A program made the translations under genes and the position numbers. DNA of 41,259 nucleotides from Bacteroidota bacterium. Lineage in GTDB: Bacteria; Bacteroidota; Bacteroidia; Chitinophagales; Chitinophagaceae. The notes beneath the pieces are model-generated. The model made no database searches and was not told the DNA's origin. It was given only the letters and a program-made list of their open reading frames with translations. The stretch lies in contig JAKQKY010000246.1 of assembly GCA_029560415.1 (NCBI GenBank), forward strand, positions 1 through 41,259, in the 5' to 3' direction. Positions 31,594 through 40,275 of the stretch are shown in pieces. Positions within the stretch are counted from its first letter, which is position 1. Each line of letters begins with the position of its first letter.

Positions 31594-33714
31594 TTATTCT
31601 ATGGGTTGTATCGATTCATCCAAAATAGGTGAATAGGGAAGGGTAATTATTGCAGCGATCTTACGGTATAAGTAATGGTATGTTTCAACCTGGGAGCGAA
31701 CTTTACGGGTATTTCGTGGGTTGATATACTGGTTGCTTTGTTCATTGTTAAGAATACGGGCCTTTATATTATCCCGGAGTTGAATGCCAATGATTTCTTT
31801 GATTTCTTCCTGCATGGATTTTTCCAGGATAGGACAAGCTACTTCAATCCTGTGATCGATATTTCTAACCATCCAGTCGGCAGATGAAATAAAAACTTTT
31901 TCTTTTCCGCCATGGTGAAAGATCATGACCCTTGCATGTTCCAGGTATTCATCAACAATGCTGATGGCATGTACCGGTAATTTGAATTTTTTATTTTCAG
32001 TATACATGCTGCAGATGCCGCGTATGATGAGTTTGATCTCTACACCTACTTTAGCAGCTTCCGTTAACTTTTCGATCAGCAATTCATCACTCAGTGAATT
32101 TAATTTCAGCGTAATGGACGCCGGTTTCTTTTGCAAAGCATATTTAATTTCACGGTTGATGAGGTTAGTGAATTGTTTGCGCATAGACACAGGGCTCACC
32201 ACTAATGTTTTGCAGGATTTGAGGAATGATTCCCTCGTTTCCGGGTGTTCGAGATAGGTAAATACCTTGTTCACATCTGCCATGATATTTCTGTCGGATG
32301 TGAGCAGGCAATGGTCACCGTAAGCCAACGCTGTTTTTTCATTCAGGTTTCCTGTACTTACGAATCCATAATGCGTGGTTACGTTATTTACTCTTCTGCG
32401 GATAAGGCAAAGTTTGGCATGAACTTTAAACCCGGGAACGCCCAGTAATACTTTAACTCCCGCTTCTTCCAGTTCCTTTTTCCATTCGATGTTGGCTTCT
32501 TCATCGAACCGTGCCCGGAGTTCCAATACAACTGTTACAAATTTTCCATTCCTCACAGCATTGGTAATGGCGTTGATCACTTTCGACCGGGAAGCCAGGC
32601 GGTAACAGGTTATTTTGATGCTCACCACTTCCGGGTCGATTGCCGCTTCCCGCAAAAGATCGATCACACTATTAAAAGAATGATAAGGGAAATGAAGCAT
32701 GATGTCTTTATCCAATATCACATTTGTTACACTGTTGGCATTGCGTAACTGGGGATGGGTAAAAGGTTTTTTGCGTTGACGGGTATTCTTAAATACTGCA
32801 TCCGGGAAATTTATAAAATCCTTGAAATTATGAATACGGCCGCCGGCAATGAGATTGTCTTTGTGCGACAGTCCAAGTCTTTTTACCAGGTAAGTAAGTA
32901 GTGAAGCAGGAATGTCTTTGTCAAACACGAAGCGTACCGGTTTGCCTTTTTTCCGGTTCTTTAGTCCTTTCTCTATTTTTTGTATCAGGGAAGTAGAAAC
33001 ATCATTGTCGATGTCGATCTCTGCATCGCGGGTAACCTTGATGGCGTGGGCCGAAAAACTATCGTATCCAAAAAAGGAAAAGATATTGGGCAGGCAGAAC
33101 CTGATCACATCTTCCAGTAAAATGATATGCTGTTCGTCGTTACGCGAGGGTATTATAAGAAACCTGGAGAGCCCTCTAACGGGAACGGATAGTAGTGCAA
33201 ATTTCTGGGGGATCGATTTATCTTTTTTTGCCAGTGTACAAGCGAGGTAAACAGATTTATCGTTGAGTACCGGGAACGCCTGTATGCTTTCGATCATCAG
33301 CGGAACAATGTAACTTCTTACTTCTTCATCAAAATAATCGAGCACAAATTTCTGCTGAATGCTGTTTAGTTTTCTTTCATTAACCAGGTGGATGTTCTGT
33401 TTTTTCATCTCCCGCAGGATATCGTTCCAAACCCGGTCAAATTCAGCCTGCTGGGTGATCACTTTTTCCTGGATCTCTTCAAGAATGCTTTCGGGATCCA
33501 GCTCAAGGTGCATCTTTGCTTTGCTGCCCAGTTCGATCATTCGTTTCAATGCAGCCACCCTTACCCTGAAAAATTCATCAAGGTTATTGGAGAAAATGCC
33601 CAGGAAACGGATGCGCTCTTTTAATGGAACCGCTTCATCTGCGGCTTCCTGCAAAACCCTGCTGTTGAAAGATAGCCAGCTCAGGTCACGTATGATCGTT
33701 TTTCGTTTATGCAA
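31594..33714 (-). CDS. ppk1: Polyphosphate kinase 1 (TTG start)
   Basis: 706 residues, standard for PPK1. The N domain starts RDLSWLSFNSRVLQEAADEAVPLKERIRFLGIFSNNLDEFFRVR. The two HKD-like catalytic regions are visible as GFKVHAKLCLIRRR and EHARVMIFHHGGKEKVFISSADWM, with SIKITCYRLA and STGNLNEKTALAYGDHCLLT in between. It builds polyphosphate reversibly from ATP at the membrane. The reading frame has no ATG between an upstream stop and the conserved start; TTG at 33714 (then His-Lys-Arg-Lys) is the only good start. With ppx downstream it forms a synthesis/degradation pair. Confidence 0.95.
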   Translation of the reverse strand: MHKRKTIIRDLSWLSFNSRVLQEAADEAVPLKERIRFLGIFSNNLDEFFRVRVAALKRMIELGSKAKMHLELDPESILEEIQEKVITQQAEFDRVWNDILREMKKQNIHLVNERKLNSIQQKFVLDYFDEEVRSYIVPLMIESIQAFPVLNDKSVYLACTLAKKDKSIPQKFALLSVPVRGLSRFLIIPSRNDEQHIILLEDVIRFCLPNIFSFFGYDSFSAHAIKVTRDAEIDIDNDVSTSLIQKIEKGLKNRKKGKPVRFVFDKDIPASLLTYLVKRLGLSHKDNLIAGGRIHNFKDFINFPDAVFKNTRQRKKPFTHPQLRNANSVTNVILDKDIMLHFPYHSFNSVIDLLREAAIDPEVVSIKITCYRLASRSKVINAITNAVRNGKFVTVVLELRARFDEEANIEWKKELEEAGVKVLLGVPGFKVHAKLCLIRRRVNNVTTHYGFVSTGNLNEKTALAYGDHCLLTSDRNIMADVNKVFTYLEHPETRESFLKSCKTLVVSPVSMRKQFTNLINREIKYALQKKPASITLKLNSLSDELLIEKLTEAAKVGVEIKLIIRGICSMYTENKKFKLPVHAISIVDEYLEHARVMIFHHGGKEKVFISSADWMVRNIDHRIEVACPILEKSMQEEIKEIIGIQLRDNIKARILNNEQSNQYINPRNTRKVRSQVETYHYLYRKIAAIITLPYSPILDESIQPIE

Positions 33715-33810
33715 AACAGTTGTTGTTGATTTTCAAATGAAATTAACAGGAAATCGGTTTAGGTTATGATTTCGTAATATTAATTTAACGTGAAATTTCT
33801 TTTAATACCA

Positions 33811-33851
33811 GTTTCTGGTTTCTTGTTTCTCGTTATTTCGTTTCTCGTTTT
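33811..33851 (+). repeat. Heptad tandem array, GTTTCTC family
   Basis: Seven-bp units GTTTCTG, GTTTCTT, GTTTCTC, one 8-bp unit GTTATTTC, GTTTCTC, then GTTTTT. It is followed by a core with AACCACAAGGTGCACGAAG and CAAAGGACACTAAGATC that resembles the CACAAAG core of the modules at 9855, 10020 and 10199. Confidence 0.82.
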
Positions 33852-33903
33852 TAACCACAAGGTGCACGAAGTTTTAAATACAAAGGACACTAAGATCAAT
33901 CTA
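33852..33903 (+). repeat. CACAAAG-type core, diverged copy (E)
   Basis: Starts TAACCACAAGGTGCACGAAG, then TTTTAAATACAAAGGACACT and AAGATCAATC, in the same order as the core of copies A and B at 9855-9900 (ACCACAAAG..CACAAAGGTTTTACAAGGGACACAAAGAT). It lies between two heptad arrays in the gap between ppk1 and rfaE2. Confidence 0.65.
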
Positions 33904-33973
33904 CAAAATCCGGCATCCCGTATCCAGCATCTAGTATCCAGCATCTAGTATCTAGTATCCAGTATCCAGCATC
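33904..33973 (-). repeat. Heptad tandem array, GATGCTG/GATACTA family, directly after a TAG stop
   Basis: On the minus strand ten 7-bp units follow the TAG of rfaE2 at once: GATGCTG, GATACTG, GATACTA twice, GATGCTG, GATACTA, GATGCTG, GATACGG, GATGCCG, GATTTTG. This is the same family as 9706-9761 and in the same orientation relative to its gene. Confidence 0.9.
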
Positions 33974-34462
33974 CTACTTCCTCATCCTCTCAATAATCCC
34001 CGTCGTAGAAACGCCTTCCACCATATCGGCCAAAACCACTTTCCCTCCATTGGCGATCACTTCCCTGGCCCCGGCAATCTGTTCAACCGTATAATCTCCT
34101 CCTTTTACCAGCACATCCGGCATAATGGCCTTGATCAGTTCAAGCGGGGTATCTTCTTCAAAAATAATAACCGCATCTGTCATCACCAGGGAAGCTAGTA
34201 GCAAGGCACGGGCCGTTTCATGGTTTACGGGCCTGGTTGGGCCTTTTAGCCTTTTCACAGAAGCATCCGCATTCACCCCTACGATCAGTATATCTCCTTC
34301 ACTGGCTGCCTGGCTTAATGAAGCGATATGGCCCTCATGTAAAATATCAAAAACGCCGTTTGTAAAAATGATACGCCGGTTTTTGAGTCTCCACCGGGTT
34401 ACTTCCTGGATGAGTTGGGGGAGTTGGTATATTTTATCAGGTATCGATTGAACTGCTTTCAT
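33974..34462 (-). CDS. rfaE2: D-glycero-beta-D-manno-heptose 1-phosphate adenylyltransferase-like protein
   Basis: 162 residues, a stand-alone nucleotidyltransferase domain. FTNGVFDILHEGHIASL (33-49) is the nucleotide-binding HxGH segment (H42, H45), and VGVNADASVKRLKGPTRPVNHETARA follows, with DVLVKGGDY and VEGVSTTGIIERMRK at the end. This matches RfaE domain II, which makes ADP-heptose from heptose 1-phosphate for the LPS inner core; glycerol-3-phosphate cytidylyltransferase is the related alternative. The kinase domain is not fused and not in the window. The start overlaps the upstream membrane-protein gene by 26 bp, so it is probably translated from the same message. The TAG stop is followed immediately by a heptad array. 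Confidence 0.9.
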   Translation of the reverse strand: MKAVQSIPDKIYQLPQLIQEVTRWRLKNRRIIFTNGVFDILHEGHIASLSQAASEGDILIVGVNADASVKRLKGPTRPVNHETARALLLASLVMTDAVIIFEEDTPLELIKAIMPDVLVKGGDYTVEQIAGAREVIANGGKVVLADMVEGVSTTGIIERMRK

Positions 34463-35462
34463 GTAAATTTTTATGTTTATTGATAATGGGCAGGAGCAGT
34501 AAAGCGGTTAGTCCGGCCACGATAATAATACCCGTAGCAACGCCCCACATCAGCCATCCGAAAGCGGTGCCCACGGGCGAAATAATTCCATAAATGGCGA
34601 GCGTTTCTCCAACGAAAATTGGAAACGAGCCGATGCCACCCGGTGTGGCGATCATGGCCAATGTGGCCAGTGACAGTACCGAGAAAGCGGCCTTTATGCC
34701 CAGGTGATCGGTGCCATCCATGGCCCAAAATCCAAGATAGATCTGCAGGAGATACATCGACCAGATGAAAATGGTATGCAGGATAAAAGCTTTGCGATGC
34801 TTCAGGTTGCGGATCGACCGAAATCCTTCACCAATTCCTTTGATGAAATTATTTATTTTAAAGATCACCCGGTTATTTGGAAAACGATTGAATAGCCATT
34901 TTACGATCATCAGTAATATGATCACGATCCCCAATGCAATGAGCAATTTACCCCAAAGCGGAAAGCCGGGTGCAGACGTAATGGATTCCAGTTTGCTTTT
35001 TACATATCCGCCTACCACATCTATCTGGATTAAAACAGTTAACGCTATGAATAAAAGGTAACATACAAAGTCAAAAGTTCTTTCTACAATGATGGTGCCC
35101 ACCAGCTTATCTACTTTTAACCGTTCGTACCGGGCCAGGAAAGTACATTTCAATATCTCGCCGAGGCGGGGAATGGCGGCATTTGCCAGGTATCCAACCA
35201 TCGTAACAGAAAATACATTTTTCAGGGAAGGCTTGTATCCGAGGGGTTCCATGAGCAGTTTCCATCGCATCGAGCGGCTTATATGGCTCAACAGGCTCAT
35301 AATGATGATGGGAATCACTACCCAATAATCGGCGTGTTTAAAAGCAGCGTAAAACTCCTTCTTTTCGAGTTCTGTCATTGATTTCAACTGCCACCAAACC
35401 AGGAAAATACCTCCGCCTAAAAAAAATACATAGTTGAATATGGATAACAGGCGTTTACGCAT
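34437..35462 (-). CDS. YbhN/UPF0104-type flippase-like membrane protein
   Basis: 341 residues with 7-9 membrane helices: a first helix near 7-26, then LLSHISRSMRWKLLMEPLG, and the motif NAAIPRLGEILKCTFLARYERLKVDKLVGTIIVERTFD typical of the LPG_synthase_TM family. Late in the protein TPGGIGSFPIFVGETLAIYGI is also characteristic. Family members include the transmembrane flippase part of lysylphosphatidylglycerol synthase; the substrate here is unknown. It shares a 26-bp overlap with the RfaE2-like gene and lies 60 bp downstream of panC on the same strand. ATG at 35462. Confidence 0.9.
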   Translation of the reverse strand: MRKRLLSIFNYVFFLGGGIFLVWWQLKSMTELEKKEFYAAFKHADYWVVIPIIIMSLLSHISRSMRWKLLMEPLGYKPSLKNVFSVTMVGYLANAAIPRLGEILKCTFLARYERLKVDKLVGTIIVERTFDFVCYLLFIALTVLIQIDVVGGYVKSKLESITSAPGFPLWGKLLIALGIVIILLMIVKWLFNRFPNNRVIFKINNFIKGIGEGFRSIRNLKHRKAFILHTIFIWSMYLLQIYLGFWAMDGTDHLGIKAAFSVLSLATLAMIATPGGIGSFPIFVGETLAIYGIISPVGTAFGWLMWGVATGIIIVAGLTALLLLPIINKHKNLHESSSIDT

Positions 35463-35522
35463 AATTGTCTACAAGGTACAAAGGCTTTTTAAAAGAAACC
35501 AGCAGAATGGGTTTACTTTCAG

Positions 35523-36365
35523 TTAGTTCAGTATTAAATTATCGATCAGCCTTACTTCGTGAAGGTAAGCTGCTACCAATACAACGGCTTTCTGACGGCC
35601 GTCCCAATCATTTATCAGGGCAAGGTTCGACGCATCGGCAATGTCTACATAATCTACTTTAAATCCATGTTCAGTGAGAAACCGGGTTGCTTTTTCTTTC
35701 AAAGCACCCAGTTTTCCTGGTTTCATTTCATTTTTCACCATGATCATGGCTTTATAAATGAACAATGCCTGTATTCGTTCCTGTTCATTAAGCCTGACGT
35801 TGCGGCTGCTCATGGCCAGTCCATCGGTTTCCCGGATGGTTTCACTGATGCGGATCGCCGTATTAAAGTTTTTTAATTCAACAAGTTTGCTGATGACCAT
35901 GCACTGCTGGTAGTCTTTTTGCCCGAGGTAAAGTACGGTTGGCTGAACGATGCTGAGCAGTTTATCAACTACCATACAAACACCCTGGAAATGCCCTGGC
36001 CGGTAATGGCCTTCCAGTACGGTTTCCAGGTATCCCAATTCATAGTGAAGCGTTGGTTTTCCGGGAGGGTATATTTCTGTTACGGATGGAAGGAATAGGA
36101 TGTCGCATCCAGCTGCTTCGAGTTTGTCGATGTCTGATTCTATGGTTATCGGGTATTTCTCAAAATCTGCTGGATTATTGAACTGGGTGGGGTTTACGAA
36201 AATACTGCTGACGGTGATGTCATTTTCCAGTTTACATTGCTTCACCAGGGAGATATGCCCGTCATGCAAAGCACCCATTGTGGGTACGAAGCCGATATGT
36301 TGATTGCCCGGATGGCGCTTTTTCAATAAGTTACTTAGTGCCAGGGCTTCTTTGATGATGATCAT
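35523..36365 (-). CDS. panC: Pantoate--beta-alanine ligase
   Basis: 280 residues. The ATP-binding HIGH-type motif is FVPTMGALHDGHISLV (26-41, H34 and H37); SIFVNPTQFNNPADFEKYP follows, then VLYLGQKDYQQ and a KMSKS-equivalent region near MSSRNVRLNEQER. It condenses pantoate with beta-alanine using ATP, the last step to pantothenate. ATG at 36365 is divergent from the gene at 36474, 108 bp apart. It may be first in an operon with the two genes downstream. Confidence 0.97.
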   Translation of the reverse strand: MIIIKEALALSNLLKKRHPGNQHIGFVPTMGALHDGHISLVKQCKLENDITVSSIFVNPTQFNNPADFEKYPITIESDIDKLEAAGCDILFLPSVTEIYPPGKPTLHYELGYLETVLEGHYRPGHFQGVCMVVDKLLSIVQPTVLYLGQKDYQQCMVISKLVELKNFNTAIRISETIRETDGLAMSSRNVRLNEQERIQALFIYKAMIMVKNEMKPGKLGALKEKATRFLTEHGFKVDYVDIADASNLALINDWDGRQKAVVLVAAYLHEVRLIDNLILN

Positions 36366-36423
36366 GAAATGAGATTAAGATGTCTACAAATGCTTGTGCA
36401 ATAACAATTTCAATAAATATCAG

Positions 36424-36431
36424 TACCTTTG
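36424..36431 (+). promoter_or_regulatory. Candidate -7 box (TACCTTTG) of the glycogen-synthase-like gene
   Basis: TACCTTTG matches TAnnTTTG and lies 42 bp before the ATG at 36474. No TTTG at the -33 distance was found. Confidence 0.45.
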
Positions 36432-36473
36432 CAAACCGTTTGAAAATTTATTAGTGCATCTAACCAAGTCGAA

Positions 36474-37286
36474 ATGTCAACAAAGAAAAGAATTTTATTC
36501 ATTGCAAACGAAATGTCGCCGTACCTGGAGTTGACAGAGTTTGCAGAAATTGTTAATAAGCTGGCGGTTTTATCCAATGATAATAACATGGAAGTGAGGT
36601 GCATCATGCCACGTTTTGGGGTGATCAATGAGCGCAGGCACAGGTTGCATGAAGTGGTAAGGCTTTCTGGTATCAACGTATCCATCGACAACGATGATTA
36701 TCCGTTGGTGATTAAAGTGGCTTCTCTTCCTAATGCAAGGCTGCAGATCTATTTCCTCGACAATGAAGATTATTTCAAGCGCAAAAATATTTTTACGGAT
36801 GACAAGGAAAAATGGTTTGAAGACAATGGCCTTCGTACCGTTTTATTCTGCAAAGGAGCCCTGGAAACGGTGAAAAAATTCGGATGGCCTCCAGACATCA
36901 TTCATTGCAGTGGCTGGATGACAGGACTTATTCCGATGTTCATCAGGGTTGCGTATAAAAAAGAACCTGTATTCAGTAATAGCAAAGTTATTTATACCAT
37001 CGGTCATAATTCTTTTAAAGAAAAGATGGGTGCCGATTTTCTGAAACTTGCTACTATCAACGATCATATCGGAAAAAAAGAACTGGATATTCTGAAAGAT
37101 AATAACAATACAGCCATGTTCAGGGCAGGTGCTACCTATGCCGATGCCATCACTTTTGGTGCAGAGAACGTAGACAAAAAACTGGTAGAAGAATTTTCAA
37201 AAGTAAAAGGAAAGAAAGTGTTGAAATTTAATGCAGAAAGTGATTTAACAGACTATTTACAATTATATGCCGACCTTTCAAAATAA
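36474..37286 (+). CDS. Half-length glycogen/starch-synthase-like protein (GT5 N-terminal domain only)
   Basis: 270 residues resembling the N-terminal Rossmann half of glycogen synthase: RILFIANEMSPYLELTEFAEIVNKLAVL at 6-33 corresponds to the opening that normally carries the KTGGL sugar-nucleotide motif. DIIHCSGWMTGLIPMF corresponds to the VVHAHDWHAG-type strand, and KVIYTIGHNSFKEKMG follows. It ends LTDYLQLYADLSK. The KTGGL motif is replaced by LELTEFAE and the C-terminal nucleotide-binding half is absent, so ordinary glycogen synthase activity is unlikely. I recall stand-alone copies of this length annotated in other Bacteroidota beside DUF4270 genes. The function is unknown. It is 35 bp upstream of the DUF4270 gene and probably co-transcribed. 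Confidence 0.82.
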   Translation: MSTKKRILFIANEMSPYLELTEFAEIVNKLAVLSNDNNMEVRCIMPRFGVINERRHRLHEVVRLSGINVSIDNDDYPLVIKVASLPNARLQIYFLDNEDYFKRKNIFTDDKEKWFEDNGLRTVLFCKGALETVKKFGWPPDIIHCSGWMTGLIPMFIRVAYKKEPVFSNSKVIYTIGHNSFKEKMGADFLKLATINDHIGKKELDILKDNNNTAMFRAGATYADAITFGAENVDKKLVEEFSKVKGKKVLKFNAESDLTDYLQLYADLSK

Positions 37287-37321
37287 TTTGTAAACAGCCC
37301 CATATTCTTAAAATTTCACCT

Positions 37322-38845
37322 GTGCATAGAAGAATTTTATCCCTTGCCCTTTCGGGTTTCCTGATCATAGTACTTATTAACTGGAGTTGTACCAAACTCG
37401 ACACCACCAATCTTGGCAGCGACCTTATACCTGTTGTTGATAACATCAACACTTTTGCTGATACACTTGATATCCAGTCAACCCAGGCTGTGTTTAACGA
37501 TAGCACCAAATTAACCCTCTATGAGGATTATGCTTTGGGAAAGATCACAACCGACCCTATTATGGGTCAAACAGAAGCCAGGTTGTTTTTGCAATTAAAG
37601 CCTGCTTTTTACCCTTATTATTTTGGCGCTCCGAAAGATACCATCACGGCTGTTGATTCAGTGGTGTTGTGCTTGAATTATAAAGGATTTTATGGCGACA
37701 GTACAACTCCATTGACCTTTACGGTAAATGAAGTAGATAAAAACAATCATGGCGAATGGGATTCACTTGGTTCCTTTACATATCCTAGCCTGAGGACTTT
37801 ATCATATTCACCCCTGGTTGGAGCAAGCCTGGTTGACAATCCGACTACGATATCAATACCTTCTTTAGCTAACGTGATCAAAATAAACAATGGCAAGGAT
37901 TCTGTATCAAACCAGATACGCATCAAATTATCGGCAAACTTTGCATTATCGCTGATAGAATGTGATAGTTTACTAGGTGGAAGCTTTGTGAAAGATTCCT
38001 CTTTCAGGGCTTTCAACAATGGTTTTGCTGTTACCGTTACATCGGGTAACGCACTGGTATATACGAACCTGGCCACTGAAAAAACAAGACTGGAAGTTCA
38101 TTATAAGCGTAGGAACGGCGGGCCTATTGATACAACCGTGACAAGCTTCTATTATAACGATGGTGCCAGTGGCAGTTCAGCTCCATCAAGGGGAGCGGTA
38201 GCAAATAACATTACCCGCACCAGGAATCCATTGCCTTCCGGCGACCAGGAAATTTACCTGCAAACAACACCTGGAACGTATGCCAACCTGGTAGTACCAG
38301 AACTTACCGGTTATTCGAACAGGATCATTCACCGGGCCGAGATACAGGTAGAGCAGATCCCTGATAATATTATTACCGACAAATATTTCCCTGCTCCGAA
38401 TTATATTTATCTTGATTTGAAAGACTCTGCGGTGGTAGGAGATAAATGGAAACCTATTTATTTTGACCTGAATCCAGGCACGTCTTACGATCCCGACTTT
38501 AAAACTGCAGGTCTGCCGTTTTTCCCGATCACCTACGTGGTAGATCACCTGTATTTTGGTTCTTACCTTCGTCAAAAGGCCGATGCTGGTATGATGCGTG
38601 GATTTTATAACCTGAATATTACCCGTTATATCCAGCAGTTGGTGACCAAGCAAACACCCAATTACCAGATGCGTTTGTATTCGCCGCAAAGTGTATCATA
38701 TCCGCAATATGTAACACCGCCTACCAGCCCGTTGATACAGTATGACAATACGATCGCATATGGCCGGATCAAGATCGGGGGAGGTAACCATCCCAACCCG
38801 AATTACCGGATGAAGCTTCGGATCATCTATTCCAACATCAAATAA
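37322..38845 (+). CDS. DUF4270 family lipoprotein (GTG start)
   Basis: 507 residues. A basic N-terminus is followed by a membrane stretch (LSLALSGFLIIVLINWSC) ending in Cys 23, a plausible lipoprotein cleavage site, though Trp two places before the Cys is unusual. TTNLGSDLIPVVDNINTFADTLDI is the DUF4270 opening. The rest is beta-rich, with a KIGGGNHPNPNYRMKLRIIY end. The family is Bacteroidota-restricted and its function is not known; cell-surface or outer-membrane attachment is likely. The start is GTG at 37322; no in-frame ATG lies nearby upstream. A strong terminator follows. Confidence 0.88.
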   Translation: MHRRILSLALSGFLIIVLINWSCTKLDTTNLGSDLIPVVDNINTFADTLDIQSTQAVFNDSTKLTLYEDYALGKITTDPIMGQTEARLFLQLKPAFYPYYFGAPKDTITAVDSVVLCLNYKGFYGDSTTPLTFTVNEVDKNNHGEWDSLGSFTYPSLRTLSYSPLVGASLVDNPTTISIPSLANVIKINNGKDSVSNQIRIKLSANFALSLIECDSLLGGSFVKDSSFRAFNNGFAVTVTSGNALVYTNLATEKTRLEVHYKRRNGGPIDTTVTSFYYNDGASGSSAPSRGAVANNITRTRNPLPSGDQEIYLQTTPGTYANLVVPELTGYSNRIIHRAEIQVEQIPDNIITDKYFPAPNYIYLDLKDSAVVGDKWKPIYFDLNPGTSYDPDFKTAGLPFFPITYVVDHLYFGSYLRQKADAGMMRGFYNLNITRYIQQLVTKQTPNYQMRLYSPQSVSYPQYVTPPTSPLIQYDNTIAYGRIKIGGGNHPNPNYRMKLRIIYSNIK

Positions 38846-38860
38846 TTTTACTGATATATC

Positions 38861-38900
38861 AACAAAGCCCTTTTTTAATGCGAAAAGGGCTTTGTTGTTT
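38861..38900 (+). terminator. Strong bidirectional-type terminator after the DUF4270 gene
   Basis: AACAAAGCCCTTTT (38861-38874) pairs perfectly with AAAAGGGCTTTGTT (38883-38896) over an 8-base loop, 14 bp of stem. The 3' arm ends in TTTGTTGTTT. The -33 TTTG of the metK promoter lies in this 3' arm. Confidence 0.85.
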
Positions 38901-38922
38901 AAATCCTTCACCCTTATCTTTG
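38891..38922 (+). promoter_or_regulatory. metK promoter (TTTG, TATCTTTG) overlapping the preceding terminator
   Basis: TTTG (38891-38894), 20-bp spacer, TATCTTTG (38915-38922), exact TAnnTTTG match. metK starts 21 bp after the -7 box. The short leader leaves no room for a SAM riboswitch. Confidence 0.72.
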
Positions 38923-38943
38923 CAATCTTAAAAAAAACGAAAC

Positions 38944-40203
38944 ATGGCTTATTTATTTACATCAGAATCTGTTAGCGAAGGACATCCGGATAAAGTAGCA
39001 GATCAGATCAGTGATGCACTGATAGATAATTTTTTAGCTTTTGACCCTACCAGCAAGGTAGCCTGCGAAACGTTGGTAACAACCGGGCAGGTGGTATTGG
39101 CAGGAGAAGTGAAAAGTAAAGCTTACCTGGATGTGCAGGAAATTGCCAGGGGTGTTATCCGTAAGATCGGTTACACCAAAAGTGAATACATGTTTGAAGC
39201 AAATTCATGCGGTATTCTTTCTGCTATTCACGAACAGTCTGGTGATATTAACCAGGGTGTGGATCGTAAGAAAAAAGAAGAACAAGGTGCCGGCGACCAG
39301 GGTATGATGTTCGGCTATGCTACCAATGAAACAGATGATTACATGCCTTTGGCGTTGAATCTCGCTCACAAACTGCTGGAAGAACTGGCTGCGTTGAGAA
39401 GAGAAAATAAAGCCATCAAATATCTTCGCCCCGATGCGAAAAGCCAGGTAACCCTGGAGTATGATGACAATAACATACCGGTACGCATAGACGCTATCGT
39501 AGTTTCTACCCAGCACGATGATTTTGGAAAAGATGATGCGATGCTGGCAAAAATCAAAAAAGATATCATCAACATCCTTATTCCAAGGGTGAAGGCCAAA
39601 TACCCTAAATATTCTCACCTGTTCAACAACAAGATCAAATATCACATTAACCCAACGGGTAAGTTCGTGATCGGCGGTCCGCACGGCGATACTGGTCTTA
39701 CCGGACGTAAGATCATCGTGGATACCTACGGTGGTAAAGGAGCGCATGGTGGTGGTGCATTTAGCGGAAAAGATCCAAGTAAAGTAGACAGGAGTGCAGC
39801 GTATGCAACCCGTCACATTGCCAAGAACCTGGTTGCTGCAGGTTTATGCGATGAGGTATTGGTACAGGTAAGTTACGCCATTGGTGTAGCACAGCCAACC
39901 AGCATCAACGTAGTAACTTATGGTACTGCTAAAGTTGCATTAACCGACGGACAGATCGCGGATGCCATCATGAAAATGCCATGCTTTGATATGAGGCCTT
40001 ACTTCATTGAACAACGTTTGAAGCTTCGTAACCCAATGTACAGCGAAACAGCTGCTTATGGTCACATGGGTCGTAAGAACGAGATCGTAGAAAAAACATT
40101 CACTTCACCAGATGGAAAAGTAATCAAGAAGAAAGTTGAATTATTTACCTGGGAGAAACTGGATGCCGTAAAAGAGGTAAAAAAAGCATTCGGATTAAAA
40201 TAA
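38944..40203 (+). CDS. metK: S-adenosylmethionine synthetase
   Basis: 419 residues. [12 protein letters not shown] (13-24) binds ATP and Met; [12 protein letters not shown] (about 119-130) is the family signature, and [25 protein letters not shown] is the phosphate-binding segment with the P-loop-like glycines. The enzyme forms SAM from methionine and ATP in the cytosol, which also feeds the methyltransferases and BioA/BioB of this window. ATG at 38944 has AAAACGAAAC upstream. It is transcribed alone between two terminators. Confidence 0.98.
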   Translation: MAYLFTSESVSEGHPDKVADQISDALIDNFLAFDPTSKVACETLVTTGQVVLAGEVKSKAYLDVQEIARGVIRKIGYTKSEYMFEANSCGILSAIHEQSGDINQGVDRKKKEEQGAGDQGMMFGYATNETDDYMPLALNLAHKLLEELAALRRENKAIKYLRPDAKSQVTLEYDDNNIPVRIDAIVVSTQHDDFGKDDAMLAKIKKDIINILIPRVKAKYPKYSHLFNNKIKYHINPTGKFVIGGPHGDTGLTGRKIIVDTYGGKGAHGGGAFSGKDPSKVDRSAAYATRHIAKNLVAAGLCDEVLVQVSYAIGVAQPTSINVVTYGTAKVALTDGQIADAIMKMPCFDMRPYFIEQRLKLRNPMYSETAAYGHMGRKNEIVEKTFTSPDGKVIKKKVELFTWEKLDAVKEVKKAFGLK

Positions 40204-40220
40204 TCTTAAACTGATACCAG

Positions 40221-40254
40221 AAGCCCTCTCCCTTGAGAGGGCTTTTTATTTGTA
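40221..40254 (+). terminator. Rho-independent terminator of metK
   Basis: AAGCCCTCTC (40221-40230) and GAGAGGGCTT (40235-40244) form a perfect 10-bp stem with a CCTT loop, followed by TTTATTTG. It ends 22 bp before the next gene. Confidence 0.9.
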
Positions 40255-40275
40255 TCAATAACCTAATTTTGGTTT

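Noticed and set aside
38186-38689. A 167-codon frame opposite the DUF4270 gene
   Set aside because: Shadow frame; the plus-strand frame has signal peptide, family match and a terminator.
38897-38943. A SAM riboswitch before metK
   Set aside because: Only about 20 bases lie between the -7 box and the start codon, too few for any known SAM riboswitch.
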